Of a stretch of 41,223 bases of DNA, positions 25,039 to 32,886 are shown one piece after another. Position numbers and translations under genes: made by a program. The notes beneath the pieces were generated by a model. That model saw nothing but the letters and a program-made list of their open reading frames with translations. It did not search any database and was not told the origin of the DNA. Each line of letters opens with the position of its first letter. Position 1 is the first letter of the stretch. The DNA is from Cypionkella sp. (lineage in GTDB: Bacteria; Pseudomonadota; Alphaproteobacteria; Rhodobacterales; Rhodobacteraceae). The DNA lies in the NCBI GenBank assembly GCA_025458525.1, contig JALOSF010000032.1:1-41223 (forward strand). Reading direction: 5' to 3'.

Positions 25039-26451
25039 TCAAGAGTTTCGCGCCCCATATGCCGCAAGGGCACGCTGCCGCCCAATCGCCAGATCGACCA
25101 GCGGCTTCGGATAGGGTCGGGCCGGATCAAGCGCCCAGGATTTAGGCACGGCGTCAAAATAGGACAAGGCCACGGCACCGGGCTTGCGCGACAGTTCGGC
25201 AATGAAACGGTGGCGGTATTCGGCCTTTGGATCGAATTTCTCGACCTGTGTCGCCGGGTTGAAGATGCGGAAAAACGGCGCCGCATCGGGGCCCGAGCCC
25301 GCCGCCCATTGCCAGCCCATCGCATTGGAGGCCGGATCCCAATCGACCAGACAGTCGGCAAACCAGTCCAGCCCGATCTTCCAATGCGTCATCAGGTGCT
25401 TGGTCAGATAGCTCGCGACGATCATCCGGGCGCGGTTGTGCATGCGGCCCGTCACATACATCTCGCGCATCGCGGCATCGACAAAGGGTTCCCCCGTCAG
25501 GCCGCGCCGCCAGTATTCGGCATCCTTGTTATCCTCACGCCAGGGGAAATCATCCCAGTCCGGCTTCCAGTTGGCATGGGTGATCTGCGGCGTGTGGTGC
25601 ATCAGGTGATAGGCGAATTCACGCCAGACCAGTTCTTTCAGAAAGGTCTCCGCCCCGCGTGCCCCGGCCTGCATCGCCCGCCAGCCTGCGGCCCAGATGC
25701 GGCGGGGCCCGATCTCGCCATAGGCCAGGTTTTCCGAAAGGCCCGAGGTTCCGTCCACAGCGGGCAGATCGCGCAGATCGGCATAGGCGTCAACCCGCTG
25801 CGCGATGAAACGGTCCAACCGCGCCAAGGCGCGCGCCTCGCCCACCGCGACGTGTTGTGCCACCACGGCCGCGCCCCGGCGCATGGCCGCGCCCATCCGC
25901 CAATCGGCCAAAGCCTCGGACGCGGGCCAAGACGGCGGCGGGCGCAGGGATTTTGGCGCAGGTGCGGGCGCGGCCACCGCCCGGCCCTGCACCGATTTCC
26001 AGAACGGGGTGTAAACGCGGTAGAACCCGCCGGTTCCGGTTTCAACCTCCCACGGCTCGAACAGCAGATGCCCGGCGAAACTGCGCGCCTCAATCCCATC
26101 CGCCTTCAGCGCGGATTTGACGGCCGTATCCCGCGCCACCGCCGCCGGATCATACAGCCGATGCCACCAGACGCCGCTGGCCCCGGTTTCGGCAATCAGT
26201 GCGCGCAGCACCGCCAGCGCCGGGCCACGCCGCAGGATCAGCCTTGCGCCGATCCGTTCCAGCGCCTGCGCAAAAGCCTCCAGCCCAAGGCCCAGCCGCC
26301 ATTTCGGCGCCGCACCCAACGCCTCCGTCTCGGGGTCGAGGATGAACAGCGGGATCACCGCACGCCCGCTTGCGGCCGCCTCTGCCAGCATCGGCGCGTC
26401 ATCCAGTCGAAGGTCCCGGCGCAGCCAAAGGATCAGGGGGGCATCAGTCAT
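25039..26451 (-). CDS. phrA: Deoxyribodipyrimidine photolyase (class I CPD photolyase)
   Basis: The 470-aa flavoprotein repairs cyclobutane pyrimidine dimers using blue light. The N-terminal antenna domain begins ILWLRRDLRLDDAP. The FAD and DNA binding domain contains GEPFVDAAMREMYVTGRMHNRARM and ASYLTKHL, then WQWAAGSGPDAAPFFRIFNP. The length is that of bacterial class I enzymes. It is the first gene of the photolyase-cfa-trgA-trgB block and is preceded by a sigma-E-like promoter. A cryptochrome role is possible but the photolyase active-site surroundings look complete. Confidence 0.95.
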   Translation of the reverse strand: MTDAPLILWLRRDLRLDDAPMLAEAAASGRAVIPLFILDPETEALGAAPKWRLGLGLEAFAQALERIGARLILRRGPALAVLRALIAETGASGVWWHRLYDPAAVARDTAVKSALKADGIEARSFAGHLLFEPWEVETGTGGFYRVYTPFWKSVQGRAVAAPAPAPKSLRPPPSWPASEALADWRMGAAMRRGAAVVAQHVAVGEARALARLDRFIAQRVDAYADLRDLPAVDGTSGLSENLAYGEIGPRRIWAAGWRAMQAGARGAETFLKELVWREFAYHLMHHTPQITHANWKPDWDDFPWREDNKDAEYWRRGLTGEPFVDAAMREMYVTGRMHNRARMIVASYLTKHLMTHWKIGLDWFADCLVDWDPASNAMGWQWAAGSGPDAAPFFRIFNPATQVEKFDPKAEYRHRFIAELSRKPGAVALSYFDAVPKSWALDPARPYPKPLVDLAIGRQRALAAYGARNS

Positions 26452-26481
26452 CTATCGGGCGCGCCTTGTGAATCATGCAGG

Positions 26482-26511
26482 ACAATACGGCCAAAACTCC
26501 GGATCGGATCA
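26482..26511 (-). promoter_or_regulatory. Sigma-E (RpoE/ChrR type) promoter of the photolyase operon
   Basis: On the minus strand TGATCC (26511-26506), exactly 18 bp, and TATTGT (26487-26482). The known R. sphaeroides sigma-E consensus is TGATC[C/T] with an 18-bp spacer and a TA-starting -10, and phrA is a known target there. The inferred start near 26475 leaves a leader of about 24 nt before ATG 26451. No equally good site was seen in the 58-bp gap before cfa. Confidence 0.72.
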
Positions 26512-26524
26512 TACTGTTGCCCGG

Positions 26525-26548
26525 CCGCGCCTGAATGTAGGGGCGCGG
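26525..26548 (-). terminator. Hairpin after the class V aminotransferase gene
   Basis: CCGCGCC and GGCGCGG form a perfect 7-bp stem with a 10-nt loop. It is positioned 33 bp after the aminotransferase stop and just upstream of the sigma-E-like promoter. No T-run follows, so it is a weak call. Confidence 0.35.
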
Positions 26549-26581
26549 TGCAAAGCGGCAATGACAAATCGGCAGTCCCGC

Positions 26582-27811
26582 CTAAAGCACCCGGTCGAGC
26601 GCAGAGATCAGCCTGCCAACCTCGTCGGGGCTGGTGTAATGCGCCGCACTCATCCGCAAGACGCCTTTCGCGCCCTCCACCCCCATCGCGGCCAGCGGGC
26701 GCACGGCATAGAAATCGCCCCCGCCACAGGCGATGCCCATCTGGCCCAGCGCCTCTGCCACCGGCAGCGCGGCGCGGTCCAGCGCCACCGCCACCGTGGG
26801 CGCCCGGTCCTCGGCCCGGCGCGGCCCGATCAGCCGCAGGTCGTTGCGCCCCGCCAGATAGTCAAGCAGCGGCGCGATCACCGCCACTTCGGCCGCCCGC
26901 ATCAGATCATGCGTTCCCCGCGCCCGCGCCGCCCCGTCGCCGCCGATGCCATGGGCCGCGGCCAGATCGTCGATGTAATCGGCCATGCCCGCACAGGCCG
27001 CCACCTGCGCGTGATCGGGCCCCGCGGGCGTATGCCGCTTGTAAAGCACCCCTTGGTTGAAGAAATGCGCCTGCCCCGGCAGTTCCATGCCAAAGTCGTG
27101 GCGCAGCACCATGATCCCCTGATGCGGCCCAAAGGTCTTGTAGGCCGAGAACAGATAGGCGTCACAGCCCAGCGCCCCGACGTCGGGAAAGCCATGCGGC
27201 GCATAGGACACGCCATCCACCACCGTGCGCGCGCCCGCCGCCCGCGCCATCGCACTGATCGCGGCGACATCGTTGATTTCGGCGATCACATTGGAACAAT
27301 GCGGAAAGGCCACGAGCCGCACCCGCCCGTCGGCCAGCAGCTTTTGCAGGTCAGCCGGATCAAGGCTGCCGGTCTGCGGGTCGATCTGCCATTCGCGCAG
27401 CGCGATCCCCTCGGCCTCCAGCCGGCGCCAGACGCCGGAATTGGCCTCATGGTCCTGATTTGTGACCACAATCGCCGCGCCCTCGACCCCGCGCAGCCAG
27501 CCGCGCACCGCTTGGGCCAGCACATAGGTGTTCGCACTGGTCGAAGGGCCGAACGACACTTCCTCCCGCGTGACCCCCAGCATCGCGCCCAATCGGCTGC
27601 GTGCCTCGTCCATCTCGGCCCCGCCCGCCTGCGACCCCGGATAGGGCGCATAGGGCTGCACCTTGCGGTGGGTGTAGAACCGGGTCAGCCGCTCGACCAC
27701 GTGACGGCAGGGATAGCTGCCCCCGGCATTTTCAAAAAACGCATGGGTGGACAGCACGGGGCTGTCAAACGCGGGAAACTGCGCGCGGACGTAATCAAGA
27801 TCAAGGGCCAT
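26582..27811 (-). CDS. Class V aminotransferase-like PLP enzyme (cysteine desulfurase-like)
   Basis: The 409-aa fold-type I PLP protein has the PLP lysine K225 in FSAYKTFGPHQG, with D199 in RTVVDGVSY and the ring-stacking histidine H121 in NQDHEANSG. The N-terminus FPAFDSPVLSTHAFFENAGGS is that of the cysteine-desulfurase-like aminotransferase subgroup, common in Rhodobacteraceae. No active-site cysteine loop of the IscS type is obvious, so true desulfurase activity is doubtful; an aminotransferase or amino-acid lyase is possible. ATG 27811 follows GGGGAGG by 4 nt. It lies 110 bp downstream of the AcuI-like gene on the same strand. Confidence 0.85.
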   Translation of the reverse strand: MALDLDYVRAQFPAFDSPVLSTHAFFENAGGSYPCRHVVERLTRFYTHRKVQPYAPYPGSQAGGAEMDEARSRLGAMLGVTREEVSFGPSTSANTYVLAQAVRGWLRGVEGAAIVVTNQDHEANSGVWRRLEAEGIALREWQIDPQTGSLDPADLQKLLADGRVRLVAFPHCSNVIAEINDVAAISAMARAAGARTVVDGVSYAPHGFPDVGALGCDAYLFSAYKTFGPHQGIMVLRHDFGMELPGQAHFFNQGVLYKRHTPAGPDHAQVAACAGMADYIDDLAAAHGIGGDGAARARGTHDLMRAAEVAVIAPLLDYLAGRNDLRLIGPRRAEDRAPTVAVALDRAALPVAEALGQMGIACGGGDFYAVRPLAAMGVEGAKGVLRMSAAHYTSPDEVGRLISALDRVL

Positions 27812-27921
27812 GGAACCTCCCCAAACTGGCCCCCCATGCTTGCAACCCCGCGCCCGCAAAGACAAGCGGCACGGCCCGCAAACCTTGGCGAGGCGGCTGA
27901 TTTCATCGGGCCGCCGCGGGC

Positions 27922-28911
27922 TCAGGCGGTGACATCCACCACCACCCGGCCCTGCACCTCGCCGCGCAGGATGGCCGCGCCCAGCGCGGGCACCTCGGCC
28001 AGGGTGGCAGGGCGGATCATCGCCTCCAGCCGGTCCATCGGCAGATCGGTTGTGATGCGATCCCAGGCAGCCACACGGCGGTCATAGGGCACGGTGACGG
28101 AATTGATGCCAAGCAGATTGATGCCGCGCAACAGGAACGGGATGATGTTGGCAGGCACAACCAACCCGCCCGCATTTCCGACAGCCGCCACGCTTGCGCC
28201 CGATTTCATCTGTCCCAGCGCCCGGGCCAGCATCTGCCCGCCCACCGCATCGATGCAGCCCGCCCAGGTTTCCGATTCCATCGGCCGCTTTATCGCCTCG
28301 GCCAGCTCTGCCCGCTGCACGATACGGCTGGCCCCCAGCCCGCGCAGATAGGCTTCGGTGTCGGGCCGCCCGGTGACGGCCGCCACCTGATAGCCAAGGC
28401 GCGCCAGAATCGCGACGGCAATCGAGCCGACGCCCCCCGCCGCCCCCGTCACCAGCACCTCGCCCGCGGCTGGCACCAGCCCGTGGTCTTCCAGCGCCAT
28501 CACCGCCAGCATCGAGGTGAAACCCGCCGTGCCCACCGCCATGGCGGCGCGCGCGCTCAACCCCTCGGGCAGCGGCACCAGCCAATCCGCCTTGACCCGC
28601 GCCTTGGTGGCAAAGCCGCCCCAATGCGCCTCGCCGACCCGCCACCCGGTCAGCACCACACGGTCGCCCGGGGCGTAACGCGCATCGTCCGACGCCTCCA
28701 CCACACCGGCGAAATCGATGCCCGGCACATGCGGATAGCTGCGCACCAGCCCGCCGCCATTGCCCGACAGGCACAGCCCATCCTTGTAATTCAGGGTCGA
28801 AAACTCCACCCGCACCGTCACATCGCCGGGCGGCAGCGCCTCATCGGGCAGATCCGCCAGACGCGCCATTGCCGGGCCATCCCCCGCCTTTTCCATCAAA
28901 ACAGCGCGCAT
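27922..28911 (-). CDS. acuI: MDR-family NADPH-dependent reductase, acrylyl-CoA reductase (AcuI/YhdH) type
   Basis: The 329-aa zinc-free medium-chain reductase begins MRAVLMEKAGDG. The sequence FSTLNYKDGLCLSG, PGIDFAGVV and GWRVGEAHWGGFA match the AcuI/YhdH group, and the NADPH loop is VTGAAGGVGSIAV. AcuI reduces acrylyl-CoA to propionyl-CoA in DMSP and 3-hydroxypropionate breakdown; other quinone-oxidoreductase roles are possible and no dmd or 3HP gene is nearby. ATG 28911 has GGAGAGG upstream; 21 further in-frame codons look spurious. The symbol is a family-level call. Confidence 0.75.
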   Translation of the reverse strand: MRAVLMEKAGDGPAMARLADLPDEALPPGDVTVRVEFSTLNYKDGLCLSGNGGGLVRSYPHVPGIDFAGVVEASDDARYAPGDRVVLTGWRVGEAHWGGFATKARVKADWLVPLPEGLSARAAMAVGTAGFTSMLAVMALEDHGLVPAAGEVLVTGAAGGVGSIAVAILARLGYQVAAVTGRPDTEAYLRGLGASRIVQRAELAEAIKRPMESETWAGCIDAVGGQMLARALGQMKSGASVAAVGNAGGLVVPANIIPFLLRGINLLGINSVTVPYDRRVAAWDRITTDLPMDRLEAMIRPATLAEVPALGAAILRGEVQGRVVVDVTA

Positions 28912-29145
28912 GTGCGACCCTCTCCTCCAGATGATGCCCAAAGCTGCGGCACCGTGTTCCCGTTCTGCCCCCAAGCAGGCAACAGCCCTGCGGCAAGGTC
29001 AAGCCCTGTCACGCGCTCTTGTCCCGACGGATCGCCATTCCATCTCCTTAACACACTTGTGAGTGGCCCATTGCTTTACTACGTTTCACCCAAGATCCGT
29101 GGCGCATGCACTGCCGGGGTCCAAGTCCAGAACAGAGGAGCAACA
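28912..29145. promoter_or_regulatory. Divergent intergenic region before the polyamine-type binding protein
   Basis: This 234-bp non-coding gap separates the AcuI-like gene (minus) from the binding-protein gene (plus). An AGAGGAG ribosome binding site at 29134-29140 is clear. A weak TTGTGA-N17-TACGTT pair falls near 29066-29094 in a locally AT-richer stretch. No conserved riboswitch or repeated operator was recognised. Confidence 0.3.
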
Positions 29146-30198
29146 ATGAACCATACCAAACTCGCCCTTGCCTGCGCCGTTTCCGCTCTTGCCTTCACCA
29201 CCGCCGCCCGGGCAGCCGACCCGGAGCTTTTGGTCTTTGACTGGGCCGGTTGGGAAATCGACGGTGCGCTGGTGCATTACGTCGAAAAGCACGGCCAGAA
29301 GCCGACCTATTCCTTCTTTGGCGACGATGACGAAGCCTTTCAGAAGGTCAGCTCGGGCTTTCGCGCCGATGTCGCCCACCCCTGTGCCGCCTCGATCCCG
29401 CGCTACCGCGATGCCGGCCTGATCGAACCTTGGGATACGTCCAAGATCACGGCCTTTGCCGATATCAACCCGCGCATGTATGAAGGCAGCGCCCTGAAGG
29501 ATGACCAGGGCCTGTGGTTCCTGCCGCTGGACACCGCCTTTACCGCCATCGCCTACAACACCGAACAGGTTCCGGCCGAAGATGTGGCGACGCTTCAGGT
29601 CTTTACCGACCCGAAATACGCGGGCCGCATCTCGCTGCCTGACAGCAATGACGATGTGTGGTCGCTGGCCTTTCTGGCCACGGGCGTCACCACGTGGGAG
29701 AATGTGACCGACGAACAGTTCCAGGCGGCCGCCGACTGGCTGCGCAAGGTGCATCCGAACGTGCGGGCCTATTGGTCCGACCCGGCAGAGATGACCCAGC
29801 TCATGGCCTCGGGCGAAGTGCTGGTCAGCTGGTCGTGGAACGACGGCGTGGCCCTGCTCAAGGATGAAAACTTCCCCGTCGCCTTCAACCGCAGCCCCAG
29901 CGAAGGTTCGGCCACGTTCTTCTGCGGGCTGGTCAACATGAAGGATGGCCCGGGCAACGAAGACAAGGTCTATGACTTCGTGAACTCGCTGCTGACGCCC
30001 GAAGGCGCGGCTGCGATCGTGGACGAAATCGGCTATGCCATTTCCAACACCGCCGCGATGGCAACCCTGTCGGAAGACGCCTTGAAAGCCGCCTATCTGG
30101 ATCCGGTGACGACGACCCTGTTCATGCAGTCGCCCACCACCGCCGAATTCCGCGAAAAGATGATCTCGGAATTCGAACTGATCAAATCGGGCTTCTGA
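29146..30198 (+). CDS. Periplasmic substrate-binding protein, spermidine/putrescine (PotD/PotF) type
   Basis: The 350-aa product has a signal peptide of 23 residues ending AARA before ADPELL. LVFDWAGWE, the acidic pocket-forming FFGDDDEAFQKV, IAYNTEQV and YWSDPAEMTQLMASGEV are typical of polyamine-binding proteins. The start ATG 29146 is supported by AGAGGAG. It is unusual in lacking permease and ATPase genes: it is followed directly by a strong terminator and ssrA. It may serve a transporter encoded elsewhere or act as a chemosensor-type binding protein. A functional link with the SpuC-type aminotransferase 22 kb away is only a suggestion. Confidence 0.88.
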   Translation: MNHTKLALACAVSALAFTTAARAADPELLVFDWAGWEIDGALVHYVEKHGQKPTYSFFGDDDEAFQKVSSGFRADVAHPCAASIPRYRDAGLIEPWDTSKITAFADINPRMYEGSALKDDQGLWFLPLDTAFTAIAYNTEQVPAEDVATLQVFTDPKYAGRISLPDSNDDVWSLAFLATGVTTWENVTDEQFQAAADWLRKVHPNVRAYWSDPAEMTQLMASGEVLVSWSWNDGVALLKDENFPVAFNRSPSEGSATFFCGLVNMKDGPGNEDKVYDFVNSLLTPEGAAAIVDEIGYAISNTAAMATLSEDALKAAYLDPVTTTLFMQSPTTAEFREKMISEFELIKSGF

Positions 30199-30218
30199 TC
30201 CGCCGATGATGGCGTCTG

Positions 30219-30245
30219 GCGCCCGGCCCCGTGCCGGGCGCTTTT
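30219..30245 (+). terminator. Intrinsic terminator of the binding-protein gene
   Basis: GCGCCCGGC-CCCGT-GCCGGGCGC is a perfect 9-bp stem followed by TTTTC, 20 bp after the stop codon. It is a classic rho-independent terminator and the strongest one in the window. Confidence 0.9.
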
Positions 30246-30287
30246 CATTGTCGGCTCGGTTAAGGACAGGCGGGCTGCGAAACGGTC

Positions 30288-30316
30288 TTGTGAGCGCGGC
30301 GCGGCCTGCCTATATT
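30288..30316 (+). promoter_or_regulatory. Sigma-70 promoter of ssrA
   Basis: TTGTGA (30288-30293), exactly 17 bp, and TATATT (30311-30316) form a near-consensus promoter. It lies between the terminator of the preceding gene and the tmRNA, with a predicted start near 30322. Confidence 0.75.
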
Positions 30317-30320
30317 CAAC

Positions 30321-30638
30321 CTGTCCGGGGCAACCCGGACTATGGTGATAAACGCACCTGTAATAGACGGCTCGGACCCGGGGGCGGTACCCGGCGACTC
30401 CACCACTCACCCGTTCGTTTCGGGGGCTTGGGGTCGAAATAGGATCGACGAACGTTCAAAGAGGCCAGCTTTCACCCGGTAGGAACCACCGTTATCGGAC
30501 CACAAGTACAGTTGCAAACGACAACCGTGCTCCGATGGCTCTGGCTGCGTAAGCAGTTCGAACATCGAAACCTAAGTCCTTGCGCTTAGCCGCGTAAGGC
30601 GGGGTTCGCAGGTACCTGGCAACAGAAACCTGCACCTT
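30321..30638 (+). ncRNA. ssrA: tmRNA, circularly permuted two-piece (alphaproteobacterial) form
   Basis: The acceptor piece comes first: after a GTCCGGG-GCAA-CCCGGAC hairpin, a T-arm (CCGGG, 7-nt loop, CCCGG, 30378-30394) leads into CGACTCC and an encoded ACCA ending at 30405. A spacer of about 24 nt, removed on maturation, follows. The coding piece starts at GGGGTCG (30430-30436), which pairs with CGACTCC to rebuild the acceptor stem. The tag reading frame at 30514-30552 begins with a GCA resume codon and encodes ANDNRAPMALAA then TAA. The last stem GCAGGT/ACCTGC (30608-30633) belongs to a terminal pseudoknot or hairpin. Exact mature ends are estimates. Role: rescue of stalled ribosomes with SmpB. 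Confidence 0.93.
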
Positions 30639-30726
30639 TCCCCCATACGAACCGCCACAGCGCCCGTGTGACCAAGGGACATGCCGCGCCTTGCGGCAAA
30701 TCCCGCACTTCGCCTGATCGTTCGCC

Positions 30727-31347
30727 ATGCCCAGCGTCGCGCACCCTTGTGACGTGGCGCTGGTGCTTGCCATCGATGTCTCGGGGTCGATCGACGCGGG
30801 CGAATACCGCACGCAAAGCGAGGGCACAGCCGCCGCGCTGGAAGACCCGGCTGTCGCTGCCCTGCTGCTTGAAGGTCGCACGGCCCTGAGCCTGATGCAT
30901 TGGTCAAGTCTTGGCCAGCAGCACGTGGTTCTGCCCTGGACGCGGATGCAAAGCCGCGCCGACATTGCCGCCGCCGCCGATCATATCCGCCGGGCGCCCC
31001 GGGCCTTTGCCGGCTCCGACACCGCCGTGGGCGAGGCGATGGATGCCGCCCTTGCGCTTTTTGCCGATGTGCCGGATTGCAAGCGCCGCATCATCGACAT
31101 CTCGGGCGACGGGCCTGAAAACATGGGCAACACCGCCCGCGCCGCGCGCGTTCGCGCCATGACGGCGGGGGTCGCGATCAATGCCATCGCGATCGAGGAT
31201 CTGGGCCAATCCACCGCCATCACCCGTTTCTACCTGAACTGGGTCATAACCAAGGGCGGGTTCGTGGTGACCTCACGCGGGCTTTCGGCCTATCCTGCCG
31301 CCATCCGGCAAAAACTGCTGCGCGAGCTGGAAAAGCCCGCCTCCTGA
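30727..31347 (+). CDS. DUF1194 (von Willebrand A-like) protein lacking a signal peptide
   Basis: The product is 206 aa. It has a vWA-like fold with the metal-site motif DVSGS in VLAIDVSGSID, then GSDTAVGEAMDAAL and IIDISGDGPEN. The first visible residues MPSVAHPCDVAL already start at the first domain strand. Family members known to me carry a secretion signal just before this CDxALVL motif, but here a TGA stop lies four codons upstream in frame (30715-30717). The gene may have lost its leader, or the start may be mis-set by a frameshift. It lies 90 bp after ssrA and ends convergently with the FAD oxidase gene. The function of DUF1194 is unknown. Confidence 0.82.
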   Translation: MPSVAHPCDVALVLAIDVSGSIDAGEYRTQSEGTAAALEDPAVAALLLEGRTALSLMHWSSLGQQHVVLPWTRMQSRADIAAAADHIRRAPRAFAGSDTAVGEAMDAALALFADVPDCKRRIIDISGDGPENMGNTARAARVRAMTAGVAINAIAIEDLGQSTAITRFYLNWVITKGGFVVTSRGLSAYPAAIRQKLLRELEKPAS

Positions 31348-31406
31348 CCGCTGGCAGCTCTGCCACACGCGCCCGGCGCGGTGCAGCCCCCCCCCTCTGG
31401 ACCGGG

Positions 31407-32816
31407 TCAGGCGCGCAGCACCGCGCCCGGGTTCATGATGCCCCGCGGGTCCAGCGCCGCCTTGATCGCCCGCATCGCCGCCAGTTTCGTCGGGTCGCCA
31501 TAGCGTTCCAGATCGCCCACCTTCAGCCGCCCGATGCCATGCTCGGCACTGACCGATCCACCCATCTCATGCACGATGTCATGCACACAGGCTTTCACCG
31601 CGTCGCGCTGGTTTTCGTGATCGCGCCGATGGCGTCCCTGCACGGGAAACACGTTGTAATGCAGGTTTCCGTCGCCCAGATGACCAAAGCAATTGATCCG
31701 CCACGCCCCGAGCGCCGCCAAGGCCACCCCCGCGCGGGGGATGAAATCGGGAATGGCCGACAAAGGCAGGCTGATGTCATGGCTCGACACCGATCCGATG
31801 CGGCGGTTGGCTTCGGGAATGCTCTCGCGGATGCGCCACAGCGCCGCCGCCTGCGCGTCAGAGGCGGCAACCACCCCGTCCAGCACCAGCCCGCGCTCCT
31901 CGCCCTCGGCATAAAGGCTGGCCATCGCCTCCTCGGGCGCGATCTCGCGCGGCAGGCCAAGCTCGATCAGCACCGACCATTCCGGCACGGGCGAGAAAGG
32001 CACCGTCACCTCGGGCATCGTCTCGGCCAGAAAGTCATAGCCCATGCGGTGGATCAGTTCGAAGGCGCTGATCATCCCCGAAAGCCGCCCCTCGGCCAAT
32101 GCCAGAAGATCCAGCGCCGCGCGGGGCGAGGGCACGGCCAGCAAGGCCACCACCTGCGCGGCCGGGTTCGGAAACAGCCGCAAGCTGGCCGCGGTGATGA
32201 TCCCCAGCGTGCCTTCGGACCCGATCAGCAGATGGCGCAGATCATAGCCCGTGTTGTCCTTGCGCAGCCGCTTCAGCCCGTTCAGAATGCTGCCATCGGG
32301 CAACACCGCCTCCAGCCCCAGACAAAGATCGCGCGTGTTGCCATAGCGCAGCACGTTCAACCCGCCCGCGTTCGAGGCGAGATTGCCCCCGATCCGCGCC
32401 GAACCTTGCGACGCCAGCGCCAGCGGAAACAGCCGGTCCACCTTGGCCGCTTCGGCCTGGACATTGGCCAGAATCATCCCGGCCTCGACCACCAGCACGT
32501 TTTCCGCGGGATAGGCCCCACGCAAACCCGCCATTCTTTCCAGCGACAGCAGCAGCGGCGCCGGTCCCTGCGGCATCACCTGCCCGCCAACAAGCCCCGT
32601 GCCCCCGCCCAAGGGCACAATGCCCACCGCCGCCTCATGGCAGGCCCGGACCACGGCCGCCACCTCGGCGGTGCTGCGCGGGCAGGCCACCGCCGCGCCC
32701 TGCCCTTCCCAACGGCCGCGCGGATCGGCGACATCCGGCGGGGCGATGCCGCGCAGCAGGCCCGGATGCGCGGCGGACAGGTTGGACAGGAACGTGTCGG
32801 TGCAGGGGTTCAGCAT
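31407..32816 (-). CDS. FAD-linked 2-hydroxyacid dehydrogenase (GlcD/D-lactate dehydrogenase/D2HGDH type)
   Basis: The 469-aa PCMH-fold flavoprotein has the FAD pyrophosphate motif PLGGGTGLVGGQ near 69, SQGSARIGGNLASNAGG, and the C-terminal substrate domain with FGHLGDGNLHYN and SAEHGIGRLK. The latter hold the metal and substrate histidines. It oxidises a D-2-hydroxyacid (lactate, glycolate or 2-hydroxyglutarate). A single gene without GlcE/GlcF partners favours the D-lactate or D-2-hydroxyglutarate type over glycolate oxidase. AAAGGAG precedes ATG 32816. The upstream MBL-fold gene is on the same strand with a 70-bp gap. The 59-bp convergent gap with the DUF1194 gene carries a run of nine C. 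Confidence 0.9.
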   Translation of the reverse strand: MLNPCTDTFLSNLSAAHPGLLRGIAPPDVADPRGRWEGQGAAVACPRSTAEVAAVVRACHEAAVGIVPLGGGTGLVGGQVMPQGPAPLLLSLERMAGLRGAYPAENVLVVEAGMILANVQAEAAKVDRLFPLALASQGSARIGGNLASNAGGLNVLRYGNTRDLCLGLEAVLPDGSILNGLKRLRKDNTGYDLRHLLIGSEGTLGIITAASLRLFPNPAAQVVALLAVPSPRAALDLLALAEGRLSGMISAFELIHRMGYDFLAETMPEVTVPFSPVPEWSVLIELGLPREIAPEEAMASLYAEGEERGLVLDGVVAASDAQAAALWRIRESIPEANRRIGSVSSHDISLPLSAIPDFIPRAGVALAALGAWRINCFGHLGDGNLHYNVFPVQGRHRRDHENQRDAVKACVHDIVHEMGGSVSAEHGIGRLKVGDLERYGDPTKLAAMRAIKAALDPRGIMNPGAVLRA

Positions 32817-32886
32817 GCCAGAGACTCCTTTGCCCCCGCTTTACGTCAACCACCGGGCAAGGAAAACCACCCCCGCGCGCGACCGC

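Noticed and set aside
26525-26548. Strong intrinsic terminator before the photolyase promoter
   Set aside because: The stem is only 7 bp with a 10-nt loop and no T-run, so it was kept only as a weak terminator-like feature.
28912-29145. Riboswitch before the polyamine-type binding protein
   Set aside because: No conserved riboswitch core or convincing aptamer pairing was recognised, only a normal ribosome binding site and a weak promoter.
30406-30429. Possible attachment site at the tmRNA
   Set aside because: tmRNA genes are frequent integration sites, but there is no integrase, no second copy of the tmRNA end and no phage gene in the window. The segment is the normal spacer of a permuted tmRNA.
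31387-31395. Run of nine C as a phase-variation tract
   Set aside because: It lies between two convergent genes, in neither coding region nor promoter, so slippage would have no evident effect.
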